Shown here: piece by piece, positions 14,664 through 25,943 of the stretch | Position numbering within the stretch: position 1 is the stretch's first letter | How the letters are laid out: each line of letters opens with the position of its first letter | Position numbers and translations under genes: made by a program | Assembly: GCA_038502055.1 (NCBI GenBank) | Contig: JAXRKN010000037.1 | Location: 2,852,001-2,916,000, forward strand | DNA: 64,000 bases | Reading direction: 5' to 3' | From: Tanytarsus gracilentus | Lineage: Eukaryota > Arthropoda > Insecta > Diptera > Chironomidae | Notes under the pieces: model-generated | The model's database searches: none | What the model saw: only the letters and a program-made list of their open reading frames with translations | Told to the model about the DNA's origin: nothing

Positions 14664-16584
14664 TTATAAAATTTGATTCATTGACTTGTGATCTCGTAGG
14701 CAGTCTTTAATGAATTTGTTCCATTTCTCCAACCAAATTGTATTTGCTTCGGTTTTTTCACTTTCCGATAACGAACTAAACTCGAATGAGTTCAAAATGA
14801 GCTTTTTAAGCGTCCTCAAGTCTTGATGTGCCGAAGCGATTCCGAGGAAAGCGAAATAAAAATCATGAGTTAATGGCATTGCGCCCCAAAACGAGGGATC
14901 ATCACTGTGTAAATATTTGGAAGATTATTAAAAAAAATTAAAACTAATTAGCGAACAAGAGAAAACATCTGCTTGTAAGTAATTTGATTATACCTCGATA
15001 TAATGAGTGGATAATCGTCGGCGAAAAGAATGGCTGCGGGATGGTTACGCAAGTCGTCGACCAGCCGCAGTACTTGATTGGAAATTGGATTAATCTCAAT
15101 GCCAATTTTCCTCTCCTTAATAACCTTCTTGAGATGCGGGTATTTCACAACTCCATAGCCATGGCCGATTCTCTTCGTGCCGAGTATAACGGCATCAATC
15201 TATCGAATCAAATTGGATGAATAGCACAGATTCAATTATAAGTTTTACATACAATATTCTCATCCGACGAAGTTCCAAGCCAATTAGTTTCGGCTGCATG
15301 GAAGAAGAATTGAATATCTTCGGGGAACTTGAGAAGTCGTTCTGCATATTCACTCAATGGTCTCCCTATAGCAATTTGATAGAGGAAATAAATTCAAAGC
15401 TCGGATAATTTAATTTTATCGAAAGTACCTTTATCCTCTTGCCCAACCAAATCGAAACCGGCAATGAAATCGGGAAAGCTATTCTTGAGCTTCTTCATGA
15501 TCGGAAGGTAGGTATTAAAAGTTTCATCATTGATTCCCCTAAGTGGCGCATAGATGAGTTTACTTCCGACAAAATCGGGATGAGTGCTCTTGAATTCCTT
15601 GAGTGTATCCACATAAATTTGTGCCACTTGCATGGGACCATATTTTTTACCATCGAGATCATACAATTCGGGAAACACACTGCGAAGCTCCAAATACTGA
15701 ACGTTGTCGTCATAAAGCTCTTGTAATGATTGCCTATAATAATCCTTCCATGCGTCTTTATATTCAACAATTGAACCAAAAACAATAAACAGCTCCATGA
15801 ATTTGTTCCATGCGACATTGGTATCGTTGTAGGATACGGTTGGATCATCAACAATCATCGTGAAAAATCGACGAATTTTTTGCTCATAAACATCATCACC
15901 CATTTCTCCTCGAATGTCCTTCACCAAGCGCCATTCAATTTCATTGATTTTCTCCGGCTTATTTCGACTAAAGAGATACTTAGGCAAAGCATTATTGTCA
16001 TCAATTGATCCCCATTGCCATAGATGCTCCCATTTAGTCAACGAGATGACATAGTCGGTTGAACCTAAAAAAAGCGATGGATTATGTTTGGATTATAACG
16101 ATTGAATGTCACTCACAAATTGCTGTATCATGGGCATGTAAAATAGCTCCTAGAGTGTGAGAAGAAAAATATATCAATGGCGTGACATGCGAACATCGCG
16201 AACTTGACTGCACAAACCTTTTGGCATTCTCTGAATTATTTTAAAGAGCGGCGATGATTCGACGGATTTTTTCACGTCAAAGAAGTGCCGTGCGGGTGTG
16301 AAATTAAATGGATTTTGGAAGCCTCGATTAAGTTCTTCAGCCTTGAGGCTCATAATAATCTCATTGAGTTTTCCTTCTTCTTCATTCAACTCTACATCGC
16401 TGCCGAGAGCTCTCGATAAGTGCTTTTGCATGAATTCTCTACGTATTTCCTCATACTTCTTAAATGTGGGTCTGCTGCAGCTATTTTCATCACTTGGTGT
16501 TTGCATTTCAATTAAAAATCGAGCCGAAGCACATTGGACGACAATTAAAATAAGACTAAGTATCGAGAGACTTTTCCTAGACAT
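14664..16584 (-). CDS. ADGF: Adenosine deaminase-related growth factor (ADGF/CECR1/ADA2 family)
   Basis: Six exons on the minus strand: 16584-16218, 16149-16117, 16064-15429, 15365-15253, 15199-14994, 14904-14664, giving 531 aa. The product is a secreted adenosine deaminase that converts extracellular adenosine to inosine and acts as a growth factor in insects. Visible marks are a signal peptide (MSRKSLSILSLILIVVQCASA), the N-terminal ADGF dimer region, then the metal-binding LHAHDTAI, the FDLVGQEDKG loop, FHAAETNW, RIGHGYG, and the C-terminal metal/catalytic ISSDDPSFWG. Length is normal for ADGFs. FHAAET has Ala where the family usually has Gly, while the catalytic Glu and His are kept, so it is probably active. 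Exon 2 is only 33 nt and encodes the HxH motif. GATA-type sites lie just upstream. Family assignment is firm; the paralogue (A, C, D) is not resolved. Confidence 0.93.
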
Positions 16585-16591
16585 TTCAGCT

Positions 16592-16620
16592 GATATCTTA
16601 TCGTTATCGCGAAATTATCA
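16592..16620 (-). promoter_or_regulatory. Cluster of three GATA-type sites next to the ADGF start
   Basis: On the minus strand GATAA occurs at 16602-16598, 16608-16604 and 16619-16615, within 35 bp of the ADGF ATG. GATA factors drive fat-body, gut and haemocyte genes in flies, which would suit a secreted ADGF. Site function is inference; the segment could be 5' UTR. Confidence 0.4.
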
Positions 16621-18725
16621 GCAAGTGGATATAGTACAATTTATTTCTGGCCAGCACAACCTGTGAATGAGAGATTATAAAATTATTGCACATCAATCAA
16701 TAATTTGTGGCTTGACATTCGTTGTGGTGTGATATGAGAGCACTTCAGATACAATTCGAGCATAAAACAACGCTAAATAATAAATTGTGGATTTCGATCA
16801 ATTAAAAAAATCTCCAGCAAATTTATTTTACGATACATTTATGCATTTGACATTTTAACCTCAATTGATTCGAATTTTATGGAATTCTTGATCGCTATGA
16901 CAAAAAAGTACGCCATTATTTACTTTGACAAACAGCTGTACAATTTTTTTTCTGCGATATCAAAACTCCGTTTGACAAGCGCTTAGTCACAGCAATAATA
17001 TTGCCAAAAACAAAAATAATTCCTTGGGAATAATTCTGGTTCGTTACGTTTTTCTATGTCGGAATATTTTTGTTTATTATCGTTTGTCGATAACTATAAA
17101 TAATGATAATCGCAAAAACATACATAGCATGAATGCACGGTGCGGTTTTATGCTGTGTCTATTCCAATTTCAAGTTTGCCTTCGATTTTTGTTTAATAAT
17201 TTTTTGGCAGTCTCCAGAGCGATGACCCGTCGATAATTTGTTTCAGTTTTGTTTTGGTTAGTTATCGAAAATGTTTGTGATTTATTTATTTTTGTTTGAA
17301 CTAAATTTAGAAAAAATATTTTTGTTTTTACTTTTATATAGGCTTTAAAATTTTTTAAAGGTCAAGAACAAAAATTTTTTCCTTATAATACTTTTTTATG
17401 TTTAATAAAATTCAAACTGTTTTCGACTAATTAATTTTAGAAAAACCCGCAACTTATTAATGATTTTTTTAATAAAACCAAATGCGTCATTAAAACGATT
17501 AATGTACATTTTTGAGTTATAGTGAATAAGTTTATTTTAAAACTGTCTTTAGCACTCTTTAAATAGAATTAAGAACAGTTCAACGGAAAAGTATTCACAG
17601 TGACATTCCTCGTACCTTTAACAAACTCGTTATTTATTTATTTTTTGTCTTTTTTCTCTCTCTCTCTCGAATTATGTTGTTTACACATTCGCTTTCGGAC
17701 ATCGACTGAGACTTTTTAATTTTTATTTCTCATCATTCATTATAATCATCACGAGATGAGTGTTCAATTGATGAATATAAAAAAAGTGTCGCAAGTTCTC
17801 AATTTCTCTCACATCTCTCAATTGAAGAAATTTGTATCACACATCGAGCGGTGCTCAATCACTACAAGTGTCGTGCGATAATGTGGTATAAGAAACACAA
17901 ATATTTGCTCGCATTGCCATAACTGCCTGCGAGCTATTAAATGGAATTTGTTTGTCGACTCTCACATGCGAGACTCAATAAATATATTGCTCCTTTTTTG
18001 TTTCTCCTCCTCCTCCTCTCTCTCAATCACATTCCGGAAAACAAATAAACAACGAAGACGCACCTGAATGAATTTGATTTTTCTTTTCTCTTTTTCGAAA
18101 GGCAATTTCTCAGGAGAAATAAACTCTTTTTTTTCGAGAACAAATCTCGAAACAATAAAGTTTTTTTATTGCCGGCGAAAATTGAAGAAAATTCTTTCAA
18201 TGCCTCCTCATATCTCACTTGCTGCTCCGATATAGCAAGCTGTTATATTAATTTAATTCCATTCTTCGATCGTAAATTTTATCGAAAGTGTTGGAAGAGC
18301 ATTAAATTAAATTTTCCCCATCGCTCGGACGACTTTGAGCTTTTCTCATGAATATTTTATTTAAACACCATTCTCGAGCATCATGTGTGTGTGTGTGTGT
18401 GTACCGAAACGAGAAGCTTTACAGAATTGAGATGAAATAAAAATATTAATTTTCCCTCATTACTTTATGAGGTTTTTAAAATGCGATTTGAATTTTGATA
18501 TATGTGCGTGTGTGTAGCGAGGGTGGTAATATTTGGCATTCACAAGTTTTAATATAAATTTAATATACACCGCACGAATTATGATATTGTCTAAAGCTCA
18601 TTAAATAGGGCATTAAAATTAGCTCATGGCATTTCATAATTAGATTATAATGAAATGAAATTAATTTCACATTTTCCAGTAGAAAATTTTCAAAACGAAT
18701 TTTTAACGACTCCTGATGCTTTCAC
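16621..18725. other. Intergenic region between divergent ADGF and OBP genes
   Basis: AT-rich non-coding DNA with CT-rich patches (17650-17670, 18005-18025) and a GT microsatellite. Open frames here are short and show no protein-like features. Presumably it holds regulatory sequence for both neighbours, but no site could be supported. Confidence 0.5.
18384..18402. repeat. (GT)n microsatellite
   Basis: About nine uninterrupted TG units, seen directly. Confidence 0.9.
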
Positions 18726-18731
18726 TATAAA
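18726..18731 (+). promoter_or_regulatory. TATA box of the first OBP gene
   Basis: TATAAA lies 75 bp upstream of the ATG at 18801. An initiator-like ACAGTTTC sits about 30 bp downstream (near 18757), the usual TATA-to-start distance. Confidence 0.6.
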
Positions 18732-18800
18732 ATGTGAATTATTTAACGACCGTTCCAACAGTTTCTGAGTGAGCGCGATAAGGAAAGCAAAAGAAGAAAT

Positions 18801-19946
18801 ATGGCGGTCAAGTTCATAACACTTTTAGTGCTTTTACATGGAGTCTTCGATGTGAGTCATTCGAATAAATTTAATAAAGTGCTTTAAGAAATTGAAAAAA
18901 ATCTTTAAGATTGTTCGAAAAATATTGAGAGCGAAATTCTTTAAAATTATTAAAATTTTCTACTTTGAAATTGAAATAATTTATTTCATTTTAAAAGTTA
19001 AAATTTTCCATCCAGAATCTTAAGATTAATTTCGGATGCTTTTCTCGAGCATGAAATTTGACCTAAAATTGATTAGAAAATTACTTTGAAAATGGAGCAC
19101 CCTTGTTAAGTCCTTATCCGATTTCTGGAGCACTCGAATAAAATCAAATTATTGAGAAAAAAAATTCGAGGAAGAAAATTAATCCAAACCTTTTTCTGAA
19201 GTGGTCAAGATAGAATTTTTTTATCGGCCTGATTAAATAAAATTAAAATTAATTTAATGAAAAGTTCATTTGAAATTAATTTTATAATTGAAAGTCAATT
19301 TAATTTTAGGTTTCATTTGCTCAACGACAAAGACCTTCACCACCACCACCACCATCCAGAGGTGGGTCAAATGCTGTTGCATGTGACAGAGAACCACCGA
19401 TCAGAGTTTCGCCTCGCGACTGTTGTGATATTGTTTACATATTTGATAACAGCACTGCAGCAAAGTGCATGAATACAAGTCGACAGGTTTCGAATGTACA
19501 TGTTGGAATCAAAGGACCACTTGATGGCATGGAGGTAAACACAGAACTTAATTTTGTGACTTCAATTGAAATTTTTTCAGTGTTTCTTTTCATGTTTATT
19601 CAATGCAACTGGTGCAATTTCAAACGGTCAAATAAACGTACCCGCACTAAAAACTTATGCGTCCTCAACATTGACAAGTGCGAGTCAAACAAAGTGGAGT
19701 ACAGTTGTAAATGAAGCTATTGATTTTTGCCATGATTTGACAACCAAAAGCACCCCGAGAATCAACCAGAGCTTGAAGGGAAAAACTCCCGACAATCAAA
19801 ATATTTGCTCTCCCATTCCCCAATTCATGGGTTCGTGCATTTATTTCCGACAAATTGCAAAATGTCCATTCAAGGGTCAACAGTCAGCACAATGCAATCA
19901 ATTGCAACAGTTCTATCAAAACTGTCCAACTCCTGAATTGCATTAA
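18801..19946 (+). CDS. Plus-C odorant-binding protein (first of five)
   Basis: Three exons: 18801-18851, 19310-19534, 19581-19946; 213 aa. OBPs are secreted helical carriers of small hydrophobic ligands in sensillar lymph and other fluids. The first exon plus the start of the second gives a signal peptide (MAVKFITLLVLLHGVFD then VSFA). After a Pro run the protein shows 12 cysteines: one single, an adjacent CC pair, CFFSC (the C-x3-C pair of classic OBPs), then six more toward the C terminus. Extra cysteines and about 200 residues are the Plus-C hallmark. All junctions are phase 0, as in its four neighbours. AATAAA is at 20054. The ligand cannot be inferred. It keeps the C-x3-C pair, unlike the next three genes. 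Confidence 0.82.
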
Positions 19947-20225
19947 TTATTTTTTACGCTAATTTTCACGCTTTTTGGTGATGGACAACTATTTCACGCA
20001 CCTCTAAATGTTTTGACCTCTCGAAATTTAAAATTACAAATGGAAATGATCGCAATAAAATTCTTCTTGTTACCACAAAAAAAGTAATTTTTTTTGATTC
20101 AACTCTTTTTCATTAGAGCTCATTTAAATTCAATCAATTTGACGTAATTTTCTGGAATGAATTTGAATAAATTTCACCAACTCAATATGCGATCATCATC
20201 ATTTGACGACTGAATTTGAAACAAT

Positions 20226-21058
20226 ATGAAGCTTATTTTTATCATAACGTGCTTTATTTCATCGAGTTTCATCGTAAGAGGAATAAAATTACTGATTTAA
20301 ATGCACAAAATTACTTTTCCAGATTGAAACCCGAGCGGGGGAGTGTGATAAGCTTCAGATGTCAAAAGCAAAGGTAAGATTGGTATTGAAACTGATTAAG
20401 AAAATTTTATCGAAAACCCACAGGAGTGTTGCCGCATGCCAAAGATGAAAGACATTGACAAAGTGAGAAAAATATTCGAGGAACTGAGGACAAAGGATCC
20501 GAATTTGAATGGACCGATAATTGAATGTGTAAGCAATCAAGCGTAAAATCATTAATTAAAAGCTTTGTTTATAAATTGAGAATTATTTTAGAAATTCACT
20601 GAGCAAATGCTCCAAGAGACAAACATGTTAAAAGATAAGGACATCGACAAAGATGGACTAGTGAAATATTTAGAGACGGCCATTGACGAGGATAAATGGA
20701 GGCAAATTTTTAAATCCTCTTTTGAGACATGCTTGAAAGAAGTGAACGAGAAGATTACCGAGATTTGGAAGAAGTTTGAAGAGCCGCCACATAATATCAA
20801 AAAGGAGCAGTGTAATGTCAAGTTCATGGCTGTTAAGACTTGTACGGTCCTAGAGGCATTTAAGGTATTTCTCTCTGAGGAAAAAAAATATGATTGATGA
20901 TAAGCTTTGTTTAACTTTATTATTTACAGAATTGCCCAGAAGATATCGCATCCAAGGACAAAGAGTGTACCGACTTGAAAAATTGGGTTACAAAATGCCG
21001 AAGCTCCGTTTATTCTTTCACCGAAATCGCTAATCGAGTGCAAACTGATAATGCTTAA
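20226..21058 (+). CDS. Plus-C-like odorant-binding protein (second of five, ten Cys)
   Basis: Five exons: 20226-20273, 20323-20373, 20424-20528, 20592-20864, 20930-21058; 201 aa, every intron phase 0. Signal peptide MKLIFIITCFISSSFI, then GECDK, ECCRMPKM, a long charged helical middle with DKDIDKDG, and C-terminal NCPEDI, ECTDLKNW and KCRSS. Apart from one in the signal peptide, ten cysteines remain: at the position of the canonical C-x3-C pair only the first Cys is present (IIECKFTE). It is very close in structure and motifs to the third gene, indicating a recent tandem duplication. It starts 280 bp after the first gene's stop; AATAAA is at 21085. Confidence 0.82.
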
Positions 21059-21802
21059 AATTTACTGTAAAAAATTAATTTATTAATAAAATTCATAAAA
21101 ATTTCAGTTTTTTAAATTCAAACATGCAAGTTTAATAAAATTTGAACTTTTTCATGAATTAAATTTATTCAAAAAAAAACAGAAAAATTTCCCTAAAAAG
21201 TTTGAAAATTTGCTTTGGAAAAAATTTTCAGTAAAATATGAAAAAAGGTTTTTTTGATTTTCTAACCTCAACTTTTTTAAATTTACTGTCGATACCCCGG
21301 GGTGATTTTCATTAAATTGTTTTTCATCAAAATATTTTTCAATTTTGCGATTTTCACGTTTAAAGAATTTTTTTCATAAAATCTCTCAAAGTTAACAAAG
21401 TGAGTTTTCGAATTGAAATGAATTTAGATAATTTATAATATTTTATATTGAGCAGGTTTTTGTACTCATTTAGCATTTCATTAAATTTCTAAAAATATTT
21501 TCTCTTCAAACAAAATTTAAATGCAGCTGGAAAAATATTTATCTGTTTTGCGAAATTTATATAAGCAAAGTTTTTACTGCCAAAGTAAAGTCAATGTTTT
21601 ATCTAAATAATTTCACAATTGACGACCATTAACGGAATATTGCTCGACATTGATGAAATGTCGCAAAATCCCCAATGGTATTTAAATTTTTTTAGTGCAA
21701 TTAAATTAAGTTCAATTGCTAATGAATTGAGCAATTTTCATCAATATTTAAATCACCTGTTTGAGTCAATTTACCATTCAGTTTACTCGAAATTCTCAAA
21801 CA
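21059..21802. other. Intergenic spacer between second and third OBP genes
   Basis: AT-rich spacer. It includes the 3' UTR of the upstream gene, a TATA-like TATAAG near 21560 and an initiator-like CATTCAGTT near 21777, 25 bp before the third gene's ATG. The open frame over 21619-21975 overlaps the next gene's first exon in another frame and has no OBP features. Confidence 0.45.
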
Positions 21803-22694
21803 ATGAAGTTAATCTGGCTTTTATCAGCTGTCATCGCTTTCAACTTCATTGTAAAGCTTTCATAGTTTTAATAACTAGAATGAAAAAAATAATTTTGTTC
21901 ATTTTACAGGTTGATGTTCATGCGGGTGAATGTGATAAGTTCACTGGATCAGGTGCAAAGGTTTGTTTAAATTAAATATTATTTTTTTTTATTTTTAAAA
22001 ATATTATTTTAGTCAGTCGGTCCAGGTTTCTGTTGTAAAGTTCCAGAAATGAAAGATGCACCTTTGGTGAAAAAGATCTTCGAAGAACTCAAAGCCAAAG
22101 ATTTTAATTTTTCTGCATCAGTCGTCGCTGAATGTGTAAGTCTTAATTAATTTGCCAATTAAAAATTATCAAGTCAAGCTCTTTTCATCAAGCTTTAAAA
22201 GTCGTTACCTTAGCATTAATTAAGTCTCATTTTCTAGAAAATTATCGAGCAACTTCTCATTGAAAAGAAAATTTTGAAGGACAAAGAAATTGACAAAGAA
22301 GCGAGCTTAAAATACCTTGAAACTTTAGTCGACGATGCCAAGTGGAAAGATGTCTTGAAGTCAGGCTTCGAAATGTGCTTCAAAGAAGTTAACGAGAAAA
22401 TTACCGAAATTCAAGATAGGTTAGAAAAGTTACCAGCGACTGAGGGCGGTGTTAAAAAAGATCAATGCAACATCAAAGTTTTGGCAATTACCGCATGCAT
22501 CGGGATGGAAAGTATCTTCAAGGTTGGTATGGTTAAAAAATAATTTTTTTAAAATTATTTTAAGTAATTTTTAGAAATGCCCTGATGAGTACATGAATAA
22601 AGATAAAGATTGCAACAGTTTACGTGAATGGGTTGGAAAATGCAGAAGCAACATGAATTCACTCTCTGAATTTGGATCGCGTATATCAATGTAA
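21803..22694 (+). CDS. Plus-C-like odorant-binding protein (third of five, ten Cys)
   Basis: Five exons: 21803-21850, 21910-21960, 22013-22135, 22238-22522, 22575-22694; 208 aa. Same exon plan and phases as the second gene. Signal peptide MKLIWLLSAVIAFNFI then VDVHA; mature start GECDKF; FCCKVPEM; AECKIIEQ in place of a C-x3-C pair; FEMCFKEVNEKITEI shared almost word for word with the second gene; then QCNIK, TACIG, KCPDEY, DCNSLREW and KCRSN. Ten cysteines in the mature part. Close similarity to its upstream neighbour marks them as sister duplicates. Polyadenylation signal at 22730. The 368-bp gap to the next gene holds no coding feature. Confidence 0.83.
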
Positions 22695-23062
22695 TCGCAA
22701 CTGACAGTGCAAAAAATTATTTTGAGTGAAATAAAAAGTGATAAATGGCTTTCCACATGGAGTGACAATAATTTTCTGTCAATTGCTAAAGCAAATAATA
22801 TGTAATTTTAAATTTATACCGCAAAAGAGTACTTTTCAGGGGCTTGTTGATGGTCATGAGCGAAAAATGATAATTTTTGATGATGATCGGGGAGGTAAAC
22901 ACATACATTATGTGTATTTGATGAGACTGTCCGTATATTTAATTACTCTAAAATGTGAATTTTATCGTCCAACAATTCTCCATTGACAGCTATTAAAAGC
23001 CACAGAACCTATCCGATTTACCACAGTCAGTCGACGGTCTGAAAGCATATTTTTCACTGAAC

Positions 23063-23963
23063 ATGGCGAAAGGGATTAAAGCAATAATTTTGGGAGCAGT
23101 GCTGATGGCAATATTAACTGTAAAGTCCCTTTCCCGCGCCATAAATCAATACATTAACTCCTTTATGGTTCTTTCTCTCCATTATAGCGCACCACATTTG
23201 CGGGTGATTGTGATCAGTTGCCAGTTGACTTCAATATGAATCTCGAGGTTATTTTATGCGGAAAATAAACATTGTGTGAATATTTTATAAATTCATTAAA
23301 TTATTTAGGCCTGTTGCAAATTTCCGAACATTAGTGATCCTGCTGCCGAGGCAAAAATTCAAGAGTTTATGAAAAATCCGGAAAACTCGAAAATGCAGTC
23401 GGGTGAACAATTTACTTTGGCATGTGTAAGTTTTTCAATAAAATTGTTTTTGAGTTTTATATCATTTTATTTTCAGAAAATTGCAACTATCGTTTTTACC
23501 GAGATGAAGGTTGTCAAAGACAACACCATCGATAAGGATTTATATTACAAAATGATTGATTCCAAGGTATCTGAGGACTATTGGCGTGCACCTTTGAAAG
23601 AAGCTTTCGATCAATGTCGTGAGCCTATTATAGCAGATGTAGCGAAAATTCAGAAAGCATTTGCCGAAGCGCCATTCAATATCAAGGAAAAAGTATGCGA
23701 CGCTCAGTATCTGGCAATGTTCATGTGTATCCATGTCGACTCTTACGTGGTGAGATATTTTTTGACAAAAATTTATTCTACCAAAACTCATTTCTTTTTA
23801 TCATCTGCCCATAATTATTCAGAAATGTCCGGAGAAAGCATGGCAACTCAAAGGCAGCGATGTCAATCCATCATGTTCCTCTGTGAAAAGTTGGTTCGGT
23901 AAATGTGGCAAGGACATAAATGCTCTCAAAAAAATTATGGAAAATAGCAATTCAAAAGAATAA
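23063..23963 (+). CDS. Plus-C-like odorant-binding protein (fourth of five, ten Cys)
   Basis: Five exons: 23063-23119, 23188-23247, 23309-23425, 23477-23749, 23823-23963; 215 aa. Signal peptide MAKGIKAIILGAVLMAILT. The mature part begins RTTFAGDCDQ, then ACCKFPN, LACKIATIVF, FDQCREP, VCDAQ, FMCIHV, KCPEKAW, SCSSVKSWFGKC. Ten cysteines in the same places as genes two and three, with more sequence divergence, so it is an older member of the same sub-clade. The first coding exon is preceded by a TATA-like ATTAAA near 22992 and TCAGTC near 23027. Function as a secreted ligand carrier is inferred from the family. Confidence 0.82.
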
Positions 23964-24588
23964 ATTTTTATACCAAGAAACTCACTTTTAAGGAGGTTTC
24001 AATTTTTAGTAAATAAAAAAAAATTTGATGAAATAATTTGGTTTATTTATTTTTATTTTTGGGGTTGAACAAATACTTTTTTAAATTCAAATATTTTTCA
24101 TGTGTTTTTTCTAGAGTACAGCAGTAAATTTATAATATTATCTTAATTTTTAGTTGTTTCTCGACACTTTAAGATAAAGTAATTTTTTGAAAAATTTTAT
24201 TTCGTCTCTTCTTTCAAAAAAATTAATCATCGAGATCTAGTTTAAAATTTGCAGCTCAGTTTTGAAGACAAACCGTAAAAATATTTGAAGTTAATTTTCA
24301 AGCTTTTCATTAACAAATAAAATTTTAACTTTAACGATTGATTTAATAAAAAAATGAATTTACCACATGATTTCCAAAAAAACTCTAATGCCAATGTCAC
24401 GCGACAATTAGAACCAATTTTCTGCTGAATTAAGCACTCAAAAAAATAAACTTCATGCAGATAATCATAATAAAAAAAGTTTTCAATAACATTTTTATCA
24501 ACTTTTGTCGCAAAAAGTGTAAATTATTATTTAACGAAATCGTGGTTGTTAATTCACTTTTTATATAGATTCACTTTTGAGTTTTGAC
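23964..24588. other. Intergenic spacer between fourth and fifth OBP genes
   Basis: Very AT-rich non-coding sequence. It contains AATAAA near 24013 for the fourth gene and otherwise poly-A/T tracts. Confidence 0.45.
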
Positions 24589-24594
24589 TATAAA
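24589..24594 (+). promoter_or_regulatory. TATA box of the fifth OBP gene
   Basis: TATAAA 111 bp upstream of the ATG at 24700, in the context GACTATAAAATGT. This resembles CACTATAAAATGT at the first OBP gene, suggesting conserved core promoters across the array. Confidence 0.6.
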
Positions 24595-24699
24595 ATGTCC
24601 CCGCAAAACTTTTCCAATTTCATTAGTAATTCTCGCTGAAAATTTGCCTGAGGTAATCTCATTGAAACGACGAGCGATAACACTTGAAGCATAAAGAAA

Positions 24700-25471
24700 A
24701 TGAAGCAAATTATTATTATCGTAACTTTGTCATTTGTAGCGACTGTAAGTGACTTTTGTGCAATTTATAAGCGATCAGAATAATCATAAAATTTATGTGC
24801 TAGGTATGGTGCGTCCCAAATGAAAAGTGTCGTCCATGGAACGCTCCTAATGCATCATTTGAGGAATGCTGTCCACTCGGCTTCGATTTGATTCCAAAGG
24901 ATGTCATTGAAAAATGCAAAACTCAATTCCCAATGGTGAGATTTAATGATTTAAGATTTAATTTAAAATTAAGGAAAATTTACTCACAGCCTCCACCGCC
25001 TCCACCCGCTCCCGGATCTTTGCCAGGGCCTCCACGAGGATGCTGTATGAGTGAATGCATTTTGAAGGAATTAAAACTTTATGCTGATGGAAAATTCAAC
25101 AAAGACGCTGCTAAAGCTTATCTTACGAACGCTGTCAAAGCCAAGCCAGAATTGAAAGCTGTAGGAAAAATTTAAATTTTAAAATTTACTTGAAATTATT
25201 TTACTTATTTCTATAGATCGTCGAAAATGCTGTTGAAAAATGTGCCACTGATGTTGAAGCCAAGAGAGCGTTCTTCGATGAAGGTTCAAAACTTCCACCA
25301 TTGCCACCAGCCAATCAAACATGCAGCATGACTTCTGCCTTTGCTATTGGATGTGTCTATGGACAGATTCTTACCCAGTGCCCAAATGTGGTACAAAAGG
25401 CTGAATGCAATGACTTGAAACAATTTGCATCCGATTGCAACATGATAATGCCGATTAGAAAACCGAATTAA
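24700..25471 (+). CDS. Plus-C odorant-binding protein (fifth of five)
   Basis: Four exons: 24700-24744, 24804-24935, 24990-25160, 25217-25471; 200 aa. Signal peptide MKQIIIIVTLSFVAT. The mature protein has WCVPNEKC, EECCPLGFDLIP, IEKC, a Pro-rich linker, then GCCMSEC carrying the canonical C-x3-C pair, and C-terminal TCSM, GCVYG, QCPN, ECNDLKQF and DCNM. Fourteen cysteines in total. The Pro-rich linker and retained C-x3-C pair group it with the first gene, so the array is flanked by two canonical members with three ten-Cys members between. AATAAA follows near 25505. Confidence 0.85.
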
Positions 25472-25787
25472 AATATTTATGATTTATTTTTAAACTTTGA
25501 TGCGAATAAAATTGAATTCTTTAAACAAATTTTTAAAAATGTAATAAAAAATTGTTTTGTTCATTTAAACTAAAGCAGTTCGTTATTGAATGTGGAATGA
25601 TTATGCCAAAAAAGAAGAGTCAATAAATATGATTTAAATAAAATATTAAATCTCCACAAAAATAAAGCAACGTTCACAAAAAATTCAAAAACATTTTCGA
25701 GCATTCTCTTACTTTATTCGAAACTGCTATAAATGCGTCATTCGTTGTGTGTGTAACAATACTTTTCGACATCGTTCTAGATTCCCC

Positions 25788-25793
25788 TATAAA
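25788..25793 (+). promoter_or_regulatory. Candidate TATA box of the MSL1-like gene
   Basis: TATAAA 156 bp upstream of the ATG at 25944. No strong initiator was seen downstream, so support is modest. Confidence 0.35.
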
Positions 25794-25943
25794 ATTCTCG
25801 TGTTACAAATATTTCAAACTAATCTATCAACAAAATAACGACGTCAGCCGCGTTAGAGAGGTTTCACAGCATTAGGCTATACTTTTGGATGGAGAAAATA
25901 AATTCGCAAAAATTTAATAAAATTGTGAAAATAAACTTGGTAA

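Noticed and set aside
19257..19472. 71-aa frame with a His run overlapping the first OBP exon
   Set aside because: It is the shifted frame of the Pro-rich segment; the Cys pattern exists only in the OBP frame.
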